Both the position numbers and the translations under genes were made by a program. From Campylobacterales bacterium (lineage in GTDB: Bacteria > Campylobacterota > Campylobacteria > Campylobacterales > JALSKU01): a DNA stretch of 5,053 bases. The stretch is from positions 1 through 5,053 of the forward strand of contig JALVXV010000016.1 of NCBI GenBank assembly GCA_027038235.1, in the 5' to 3' direction. Under the pieces are notes generated by a model. That model was given only the letters and a program-made list of their open reading frames with translations. It was not told the DNA's origin and ran no database searches. Of the stretch, positions 1-4,637 are shown piece by piece (the first letter of the stretch is position 1; each line of letters starts with the position of its first letter).

Positions 1-14
1 GGATTTGGGGTTTA
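1..14. repeat. Edge-truncated G-rich heptamer repeat, inverted copy
   Basis: Two 7-nt units (ggatttg, gggttta) are visible before the window edge cuts the element. Read on the minus strand they are taaaccc and caaatcc, which match units of the C-rich array at 2004-2052, so this is the same repeat family in inverted orientation. The G-rich strand here is the plus strand, just upstream of the moeA ribosome binding site. The true length cannot be seen. Confidence 0.5.
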
Positions 15-26
15 GTTACGAATATC

Positions 27-31
27 GGAGG
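27..31 (+). promoter_or_regulatory. moeA ribosome binding site
   Basis: GGAGG lies 4 nt before the ATG at 36. It is a strong Shine-Dalgarno match and supports that start. Confidence 0.8.
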
Positions 32-35
32 GAAG

Positions 36-1241
36 ATGAAAAAATTTATTGGGTTTGATGAGTCATTAAAGATACTTAAGAGTGCTTTTGATGAAGAGGT
101 TGGTTGTGAACAATTGTTCTTAAATGAAACTCTAGGGAGAGTTTTGGGCGAAGATATTGTTGCAAACGATAACTCTCCTGAGTATGAGACTTCAGGTATG
201 GATGGGTATGCTATCAGATATGAAGATCAAAAAAAGGGCAAGATAAAGATAGCAGATAAACTACCTGCAGGTACTGCAAATACTATAGAGGTAACAGAGG
301 GAACTTGTATAAAGACTTTTACTGGCTCACTTATTAGCAAGGGTGCAGACACTTTGATACCTATAGAAAATGTTGAAGTAGATGGTGATTTTATCATTAT
401 AAAAGAGGAGGTTCCAAAGGGTTTTAGTATTAGACCGGTTGGAGAGAACTATAAAAAGGGTGAAATACTTATAAAAAAAGGTACTTTGATAGGTTATGCC
501 GAGATAGGAGTTATGGCTGGGTTAAACAAGGTCAAAGTTGCGATAAAAAGAGAGCCTGTTGTTTCGGTTTTAGCTACAGGAAGTGAAATACTTGAACTTG
601 GAGAGACTAGGGCGAACATATCTCAGATAAGAAGTACCAACCACTACACTATAGAAGCCATAGCAAAAAAAGCGGGAGCTAAAACTTGCAATATGGGTGT
701 AGTAGGGGATGATTTGGATAGTATCAAGAAAGCTATACTAAATGCTCTTGAATTTAGTGATATAGTTATCACAACTGGGGGAGTAAGTGTGGGGGATTAT
801 GACTTTGTAAAAGAGGCAGTTGACTCTATAGAGGCAAAAGTGCTTATAAGTGGAGTTGTTATAAAACCAGGAATGCATATAAAAGTTGTAAAAGTGGGTA
901 AAAAATATATATTTGCTCTTCCTGGATTTCCATACTCTTCAGCGGTAACTACTCATCTATACATCACTCCTTTGATAAAAAGAATGCTAGGACTAGATGA
1001 TAGATATGATGTGGTATATGCTAAAATGAGCGAGGATTATAAAAAAAGAAGTAAAAAGAGTGAATTTACTGCAGTAAATCTAAGATATGACAAAGATGGC
1101 TATAAGGTTGATCTAAAGGGCAAAAAAAGTGGTACAAGTGCAATACTAACCAACATGTTAAATAATGCAGCACTTCTATGGATAGATGAGAGTGAAGGCT
1201 CTTTAAAAAAGGGTGATATTGCAAGAGTTATAAGAGTTTGA
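36..1241 (+). CDS. moeA: Molybdopterin molybdenumtransferase MoeA
   Basis: MoeA inserts molybdate into adenylylated molybdopterin (MPT-AMP) in the cytoplasm, the last step of basic molybdenum cofactor synthesis. The 401-residue protein has the usual family length and all domains. The N-terminal and linker domains (about 7-165) carry SGMDGYA (53-59), TGSLISKGAD (96-105) and RPVGENYKKGE (133-143). The molybdopterin-binding MoCF fold (about 174-312) carries LATGSEI (179-185), TTGGVSVGDYD (246-256) and KPG (277-279). The C-terminal beta domain spans about 325-400. The usual LPGNP loop reads LPGFP (295-299), with Phe298 replacing Asn, and KPGKP reads KPGMH. I recall similar variants in Campylobacterota MoeA paralogues, so this is probably a subfamily trait and not damage. 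The ATG at 36 follows GGAGG. The stop is 1 nt from the next gene, implying co-transcription. The upstream promoter lies outside the window. Family assignment is very secure; which paralogue it is, is not. Confidence 0.96.
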   Translation: MKKFIGFDESLKILKSAFDEEVGCEQLFLNETLGRVLGEDIVANDNSPEYETSGMDGYAIRYEDQKKGKIKIADKLPAGTANTIEVTEGTCIKTFTGSLISKGADTLIPIENVEVDGDFIIIKEEVPKGFSIRPVGENYKKGEILIKKGTLIGYAEIGVMAGLNKVKVAIKREPVVSVLATGSEILELGETRANISQIRSTNHYTIEAIAKKAGAKTCNMGVVGDDLDSIKKAILNALEFSDIVITTGGVSVGDYDFVKEAVDSIEAKVLISGVVIKPGMHIKVVKVGKKYIFALPGFPYSSAVTTHLYITPLIKRMLGLDDRYDVVYAKMSEDYKKRSKKSEFTAVNLRYDKDGYKVDLKGKKSGTSAILTNMLNNAALLWIDESEGSLKKGDIARVIRV

Positions 1242-1242
1242 T

Positions 1243-2013
1243 TTGACAACCATAAAAACTCTTTTAATTTTATCTATAATTGCATATATCGGTGCGACAT
1301 TGTATCTTTATCTTACTCAAGAAAGTCAGATATTTCACTTTGATATTGTTCCTAAAAAAGAGCCGAAAGTATTAAAAAAGTATCCAAAATGCAAGAGAGT
1401 CAAACTTAAAGTAAAAGATGGACTTCTTGATGGGGTCTATCTTGATAACTCTTCTAAAAAGCTTATTATCTATTTCGGTGGCAATGCAGATGATGCTACT
1501 GACTTTTTAGAAATCATCAAAGATATAAATGGGTTTGATGCAGTTGCATTTAATTATAGAGGAAATGGCTTAAGCAAAGGTATCCCAAGCCAAAAAGCTC
1601 TTTATGAAGATGCTATTGTGATTTATGATAAATTTGCAAAAGATAAAGATATATATGTTATCGGAAGAAGCCTTGGAAGCGGAGTTGCTACATATCTTGC
1701 ATCAAAAAAAGAGATTAAAAAACTTTTTTTAATAACTCCTTTTGATTCTATAGAGAATATTGCTAAAGAGAGGTATCCCATTTTCCCTATATCTTTACTT
1801 TTAAAATATAAATTTGATTCTAAAAAATATATTGAGCAAGTTAAAGCCCCTATTGTAATCTTTATGGCAGAAGGAGATAAAACAGTTTCAAACAAAAGTA
1901 CAAAAAATCTAATAAAACATATAAGAAGCAATTACACTCTTAAAATATTGAAGCACACAACCCATGCAGATATACTTTCAAATGAAAATTTTATAAAAGA
2001 GATAAAACCCTAA
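1243..2013 (+). CDS. Membrane-anchored alpha/beta-hydrolase (ABHD13/Bem46-like)
   Basis: A predicted serine hydrolase of 256 residues whose substrate is unknown. Residues about 6-24 form one hydrophobic segment, so the catalytic domain is probably tethered to the inner membrane by its N terminus; the side it faces is an inference. The fold shows a YFGGN oxyanion region (77-81), NYRGNGLSKG (104-113), the nucleophile elbow GRSLG with Ser143 (141-145), an acidic residue Asp212 in EGDKTVS, and His241 in HTTHAD. The Ser-Asp-His triad is therefore complete. This pattern resembles the Bem46/ABHD13 group of peptidase-S9-like hydrolases. The start is a TTG at 1243, 1 nt after the moeA stop, with only a weak AAGAG upstream. 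The next in-frame TTG (codon 20) would remove the membrane segment, so I keep the first. Expression probably depends on translational coupling to moeA. The last codons and the TAA lie inside the heptamer repeat at 2004-2052. No functional link to molybdenum cofactor is evident. Confidence 0.85.
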   Translation: MTTIKTLLILSIIAYIGATLYLYLTQESQIFHFDIVPKKEPKVLKKYPKCKRVKLKVKDGLLDGVYLDNSSKKLIIYFGGNADDATDFLEIIKDINGFDAVAFNYRGNGLSKGIPSQKALYEDAIVIYDKFAKDKDIYVIGRSLGSGVATYLASKKEIKKLFLITPFDSIENIAKERYPIFPISLLLKYKFDSKKYIEQVKAPIVIFMAEGDKTVSNKSTKNLIKHIRSNYTLKILKHTTHADILSNENFIKEIKP

Positions 2014-2052
2014 ATCCCAAACCCCACATCCCAAATCCCACATCCCAACCCC
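2004..2052. repeat. C-rich heptamer array between convergent stops (G-quadruplex-prone on minus strand)
   Basis: Seven consecutive 7-nt units are visible: aaaaccc, taaatcc, caaaccc, cacatcc, caaatcc, cacatcc, caacccc (loose consensus CAMATCC). The array starts inside the last codons of the hydrolase, contains its TAA (2011-2013), and its last C is part of the minus-strand dcd stop TAG (2052-2054). It thus fills the whole convergent gap. The plus strand has no G from 2002 to 2067 and 25 C in the 45 nt at 2008-2052. The minus strand has eight runs of 3-4 G separated by 2-5 nt. No ordinary hairpin terminator is present here, so the array is the only candidate 3'-end signal for both genes; that role is inference. 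Heptamer tandem repeats (STRRs) are known in cyanobacteria, but these units are different. Confidence 0.85.
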
Positions 2053-2612
2053 TATTTCAATATCCTAGGTAGTGTGATACCTGTTTGTTTTTGGTATTTG
2101 CCATTTTTATCTTTATATGTTGTTTTGCAAGGCTCATCACCTTCAAAAAATAGCACCTGAGCTATACCCTCATTTGCATATATTTTTGCTGGAAGTGGGG
2201 TGGTGTTGCTTATCTCTATGGTGATATGACCTTCAAAAGCTGGTTCAAATGGTGTTACATTTACTATGATACCACATCTTGCATAGGTGCTTTTGCCAAG
2301 ACAGATGGCAAGTACATTTTTTGGTATTTTAAAGTACTCTACAGTTCTTGCAAGTGCAAAAGAGTTAGGAGGCACTATGCAGACATCTCCTACAAAATCA
2401 ACTACATTTTTATTATCAAAATTTTTTGGATCTACTACTGTAGAGCTGACATTTGTAAAGATTTTAAACTCATTTCCTACCCTGATATCATAACCATAAC
2501 TACTAACTCCGTAGCTGACAACATTTTTTCCTACTTGCTCCTCACAAAAGGGTTCTATCATCTTCTCTTTAAGTGATTTTTCTCTTATCCAATTGTCAGA
2601 TTTTAAGCCCAA
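2052..2612 (-). CDS. dcd: dCTP deaminase
   Basis: Dcd deaminates dCTP to dUTP in the cytoplasm, feeding dUMP to thymidylate synthase. The 186-residue protein belongs to the trimeric dUTPase/Dcd superfamily. It shows SSYGYDIR (37-44), the nucleotide-binding segment GKSTYARCG (106-114) with Ser108 and Arg112, the catalytic Glu133 in ITIEIS, NEGIAQVLFFEG (147-158), and the C-terminal lid ending QTGITLPRILK. The sequence strongly resembles, from memory, Campylobacter Dcd. Whether it also hydrolyses dUTP, as some bifunctional homologues do, cannot be read from the sequence. The start is TTG at 2612. AAGGA lies 6 nt upstream, and the MGLKSDNWI N terminus matches family members; the first internal Met (18) would cut off conserved residues. 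The gene is transcribed away from accB from a shared promoter region and converges on the hydrolase. Its stop codon runs directly into a G-rich repeat. Confidence 0.97.
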   Translation of the reverse strand: MGLKSDNWIREKSLKEKMIEPFCEEQVGKNVVSYGVSSYGYDIRVGNEFKIFTNVSSTVVDPKNFDNKNVVDFVGDVCIVPPNSFALARTVEYFKIPKNVLAICLGKSTYARCGIIVNVTPFEPAFEGHITIEISNTTPLPAKIYANEGIAQVLFFEGDEPCKTTYKDKNGKYQKQTGITLPRILK

Positions 2613-2618
2613 TTTTAA

Positions 2619-2623
2619 TCCTT
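2619..2623 (-). promoter_or_regulatory. dcd ribosome binding site
   Basis: AAGGA on the minus strand, 6 nt before the TTG at 2612. It supports the TTG start over the first internal Met codon. Confidence 0.7.
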
Positions 2624-2637
2624 ATAAAATAAAATTG

Positions 2638-2646
2638 TGGTATTAT
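2638..2646 (+). promoter_or_regulatory. Candidate accB-accC promoter (extended -10)
   Basis: TGG followed by TATTAT (-10 at 2641-2646) fits the extended -10 form TGnTATAAT with one mismatch. Transcription would start near 2653, giving a leader of about 39 nt before accB. No convincing -35 box is seen, which is usual for Campylobacterota sigma-70 promoters. It overlaps the dcd -10 element on the other strand. Confidence 0.45.
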
Positions 2647-2650
2647 AACA
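2642..2650 (-). promoter_or_regulatory. dcd promoter (perfect extended -10)
   Basis: On the minus strand TGT precedes a perfect TATAAT (2647 down to 2642). The start site would be near 2635, about 22 nt before the dcd start codon. No TTGACA-like -35 box is present at the usual distance. The element shares its bases with the accB -10 on the plus strand. Confidence 0.6.
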
Positions 2651-2679
2651 TATTTGAAGAGATATCTTAGAATAAACAT

Positions 2680-2685
2680 AGGAGA
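2680..2685 (+). promoter_or_regulatory. accB ribosome binding site
   Basis: AGGAGA, with its AGGAG core ending 7 nt before the ATG at 2692. A good Shine-Dalgarno match that fixes the accB start. Confidence 0.75.
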
Positions 2686-2691
2686 ATTTTT

Positions 2692-3156
2692 ATGGATCAA
2701 AAAGAGTTAAAAGATTTGATGAGAGCTTTTGATAAGAGTGGGCTTAGTAAGCTAAAGTTAAAAGATGGGGAATTTGAGATACTTTTTCAAAAGGGTGGAA
2801 CTTATAAAGAGCCTACTACTGTTGCACCAACTGCTATTCAGCAGAGTGTTACTAAAACGACTGATTTAGATCAAGAGCCAATAACAGACTCTATTGTTTC
2901 TACAGAAGAAAAAGAGGGTAATTTTATAACTTCACCAATGGTTGGAACATTTTATCAAGCTCCAAGTCCGGGAGCTGCTGCATTTGTAAAAGTAGGTGAT
3001 AGTGTTAAAAAAGGATCAACCGTAGCCATCATAGAAGCGATGAAGATCATGAATGAGATAGAGGCTGAATTTGACTGCAAAATAGTTGAGGTTTTAGTTA
3101 GTGATGGTGAACCTGTGGAGTTTGACCAACCCCTTTTTCGTGTTGAAAAACTCTAA
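2692..3156 (+). CDS. accB: Biotin carboxyl carrier protein of acetyl-CoA carboxylase
   Basis: AccB carries the biotin that AccC carboxylates and that the carboxyltransferase (AccA/AccD, not in this window) uses to make malonyl-CoA for fatty acid synthesis. The 154 residues are of normal length. A charged N-terminal segment (about 1-36) is followed by a Thr/Pro/Gln-containing flexible linker (about 37-76) and the biotinyl domain (77-154). The domain shows SPMVGTFYQAPSPGAAAF (81-98), including the thumb region typical of bacterial AccB, and EAMKIMNEIEA (115-125), where Lys118 is the biotinylation site. It ends with the family's EPVEFDQPLF (140-149). The start follows AGGAGA. accC lies downstream on the same strand, but after an unusually long 135-nt spacer containing heptamer repeats. 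Biotinylation would need a BirA ligase encoded elsewhere. Confidence 0.97.
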   Translation: MDQKELKDLMRAFDKSGLSKLKLKDGEFEILFQKGGTYKEPTTVAPTAIQQSVTKTTDLDQEPITDSIVSTEEKEGNFITSPMVGTFYQAPSPGAAAFVKVGDSVKKGSTVAIIEAMKIMNEIEAEFDCKIVEVLVSDGEPVEFDQPLFRVEKL

Positions 3157-3171
3157 TCAAAGATAAGAGAT

Positions 3172-3190
3172 GAAGTACTCATACTTTTTT
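3172..3190 (+). terminator. Weak hairpin plus T-run after accB (possible attenuator)
   Basis: gaagta (3172-3177) can pair with tacttt (3182-3187) around a 4-nt loop, and a run of six T covers 3185-3190. The stem is short and AT-rich, so at most partial termination is expected. It could lower accC expression relative to accB, but chance in AT-rich DNA is as likely. Confidence 0.22.
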
Positions 3191-3210
3191 AAAACTCAAA
3201 AAATTGATAA

Positions 3211-3273
3211 AAGCTTAAAGCTAGATGCTATGTGCTTAGAGCCTTTTTCAGCTCTTAGCTCTTAGCTCTTAGC
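3211..3273. repeat. Heptamer-period AGCTCTT array in the accB-accC spacer
   Basis: Three perfect AGCTCTT copies (3250-3270) plus a partial AGC form the ordered end. Upstream the same 7-nt spacing persists in degenerate units: GCT or GCC begins at 3213, 3220, 3227, 3234 and 3241, then after a 10-nt step at 3251, 3258, 3265 and 3272. This looks like an older, decayed array with a 3-nt insertion, next to a young perfect section. On the minus strand the unit is AAGAGCT. The unit differs from that of the array at 2004-2052, but the period is the same. Confidence 0.75.
3234..3259 (+). promoter_or_regulatory. Hairpin formed by the heptamer array
   Basis: gcttagagc (3234-3242) pairs with gctcttagc (3251-3259) in 8 of 9 positions (one T-T mismatch) around an 8-nt loop, ctttttca. 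The right arm also occurs at 3258-3266 and 3265-3273, so the left arm has three alternative partners. Any role in accC leader structure or mRNA stability is inference. Confidence 0.4.
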
Positions 3274-3274
3274 C

Positions 3275-3289
3275 AAATCCGAAGGATTT
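3275..3289 (+). promoter_or_regulatory. accC ribosome binding site inside a small hairpin
   Basis: GAAGGA (3281-3286) lies 5 nt before the accC ATG and decides that start. It sits in a perfect 6-bp inverted repeat: aaatcc (3275-3280), loop gaa, ggattt (3284-3289). The GGA of the Shine-Dalgarno is therefore base-paired in the folded form. The left arm belongs to the 8-mer CCAAATCC (3273-3280), shared with the C-rich array. Confidence 0.55.
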
Positions 3290-3291
3290 AA

Positions 3292-4620
3292 ATGAAAGAG
3301 ATAAAAAGAATTTTGGTAGCAAATAGGGGCGAGATAGCCTTAAGGGCTATAAGAACCATAAAAGAGATGGGAAAAGAGGCAGTTGCAATATATTCTACCG
3401 CAGATAAAGATGCTGAGTATTTAAAGTTTGCCGACTTGGCTATCTGTGTAGGTGGTGTAAAATCAAGTGAAAGTTATCTAAATATCCCCTCCATTATGGC
3501 AGCAGCTGATATAAGTGCATGTGATGCTGTTTTTCCGGGATATGGCTTTTTAAGCGAAAATCAAAACTTTGTAGAGATTTGCAAATATCATGGCATCACC
3601 TTTATAGGACCTTCAGTTGAATTGATGGCAACTATGAGCGATAAATCAAAAGCAAAAGAGGTCATGAAAAAAGCAGGAGTTCCAGTAGTGCCCGGAAGTG
3701 ATGGTGCTATAAAAGATATAGATGATGCAAAAAAGATTGCTAAAAAGATAGGGTATCCTGTTATTGTAAAAGCAAGTGCTGGTGGTGGCGGTAGAGGCAT
3801 GAGGATTGTTGAGAGCGAAGAGGCTTTAGAAAATGCAGTACTTTCAGCTGGAAATGAAGCTTTGAGTGCTTTTGGTGATGGTGCACTTTATATGGAGAAA
3901 TTTATAAGAAATCCAAGACATATAGAGGTGCAAATTTTAGCTGACTCTTATGGCAATGCTATTCATTTAGGTGAGAGAGATTGCTCTTTGCAAAGACGAC
4001 ATCAAAAACTCATTGAGGAGTCTCCAGCTGTAATACTTGAAGATAGTACAAGAAAAAAGCTTTTAGAAACTGCTATAAAGGCTGCTAAGGCTATCGGATA
4101 TGAAAATGCTGGAACCTTTGAATTTTTACTTGATGATGAGCAAAATTTTTATTTTATGGAGATGAATACAAGACTTCAAGTAGAGCATACAGTTAGTGAA
4201 ATGGTAAGTGGTATAGATATTATAGAGTGGATGATAAAAATAGCTGAGGGTAAAAAGCTCTTTTCTCAAAAAGATCTAAAGTTAAATGGACACTCTATTG
4301 AGTGTAGAATTACAGCAGAAGATCCTCAAAAATTTATCCCAAGCCCTGGAAAGATTACCAAATGGATAGCTCCGGGAGGTAGAAATGTAAGAGTTGATTC
4401 GCATGTGTATTGTAACTATATAGTCTCTCCACACTATGACTCTATGATAGCAAAGCTAATTGTTTGGGCAGAAGATAGAAATAGAGCTATAGCAAAAATG
4501 AAAGTTGCACTTGAGGAGTTTAAAGTAGAGGGGATAAAGACAACCATACCTTTTCACCACGATATGATGAACAATATAGACTTTGTAGAAAATAGGTATG
4601 ATACAAATTATTTAGGATGA
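3292..4620 (+). CDS. accC: Biotin carboxylase subunit of acetyl-CoA carboxylase
   Basis: AccC uses ATP and bicarbonate to carboxylate the biotin on AccB, the first half-reaction of acetyl-CoA carboxylase. The 442 residues are close to the E. coli length (449). The N-terminal domain opens with ILVANRGEIALRAI (7-20) and contains PGYGFLSEN (82-90). The ATP-grasp domain has the glycine-rich loop SAGGGGRGM (162-170), the lid residues around EKFIRNPRHIEVQ (202-214), DCSLQRRHQK with Cys231 and Lys239, Glu277, and EMNTRLQVEH (290-299) with Glu290, Asn292, Arg294 and Glu298. The C-terminal domain begins near GHSIECRI (about 335). All catalytic and binding residues known from E. coli AccC have counterparts. 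His in the common HPGYGF motif is Phe81 here, as I recall for Campylobacter. A 17-nt gap to the next gene suggests they share a transcript. Confidence 0.98.
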   Translation: MKEIKRILVANRGEIALRAIRTIKEMGKEAVAIYSTADKDAEYLKFADLAICVGGVKSSESYLNIPSIMAAADISACDAVFPGYGFLSENQNFVEICKYHGITFIGPSVELMATMSDKSKAKEVMKKAGVPVVPGSDGAIKDIDDAKKIAKKIGYPVIVKASAGGGGRGMRIVESEEALENAVLSAGNEALSAFGDGALYMEKFIRNPRHIEVQILADSYGNAIHLGERDCSLQRRHQKLIEESPAVILEDSTRKKLLETAIKAAKAIGYENAGTFEFLLDDEQNFYFMEMNTRLQVEHTVSEMVSGIDIIEWMIKIAEGKKLFSQKDLKLNGHSIECRITAEDPQKFIPSPGKITKWIAPGGRNVRVDSHVYCNYIVSPHYDSMIAKLIVWAEDRNRAIAKMKVALEEFKVEGIKTTIPFHHDMMNNIDFVENRYDTNYLG

Positions 4621-4623
4621 TCT

Positions 4624-4631
4624 AAAGGAGG
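4624..4631 (+). promoter_or_regulatory. Very strong ribosome binding site for the secreted protein
   Basis: AAAGGAGG is a full match to the anti-Shine-Dalgarno and lies 6 nt before the ATG at 4638. It begins 3 nt after the accC stop. Another ATG at 4633 is too close to be used. High translation of the downstream gene is likely. Confidence 0.8.
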
Positions 4632-4637
4632 TATGGC

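Noticed and set aside
473..480. A-run in moeA as a possible frameshift or phase-variation site.
   Set aside because: The frame is intact through the full-length conserved protein, and short A-runs are common throughout this AT-rich window.
1623..1931. Open frame of 102 codons on the minus strand opposite the hydrolase.
   Set aside because: Antisense to a gene with a complete catalytic triad; its hydrophobic Ile/Leu/Phe/Ser-rich composition mirrors the A-rich coding strand.
2004..2052. CCCTAAA-like units resembling a plant telomere repeat.
   Set aside because: The array is short, degenerate and embedded between two bacterial genes in an intact context. Only one unit boundary reads ccctaaa, so the match follows from C-rich heptamer composition.
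2004..2052. Possible CRISPR array.
   Set aside because: Units are 7 nt in direct tandem with no spacers, and no cas genes are nearby.
2226..2576. Open frame of 116 codons on the plus strand opposite dcd.
   Set aside because: It lies wholly inside the conserved dcd gene on the other strand, has no good ribosome binding site, and its Tyr/Cys/Lys-rich product looks like an antisense shadow.
2660..2667. Palindrome agatatct between the promoter region and accB, a possible operator.
   Set aside because: Only 8 bp with no extension on either side; such palindromes are frequent in AT-rich DNA.
2613..2691. Possible riboswitch or FapR/FadR-type operator in the accB leader.
   Set aside because: The region is only 79 nt and is taken up by two promoters and two ribosome binding sites; no recognisable aptamer or long inverted repeat is visible.
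3529..3561. AccC has FPGYGFLSEN where the common motif is HPGYGFLSEN.
   Set aside because: I recall the same Phe in Campylobacter AccC, and all catalytic residues are kept, so it is a lineage trait and not a defect.
3588..3800. Open frame of 70 codons on the minus strand opposite accC.
   Set aside because: It overlaps the highly conserved ATP-grasp region of accC; the Pro-rich start is the reverse of the glycine-rich loop.
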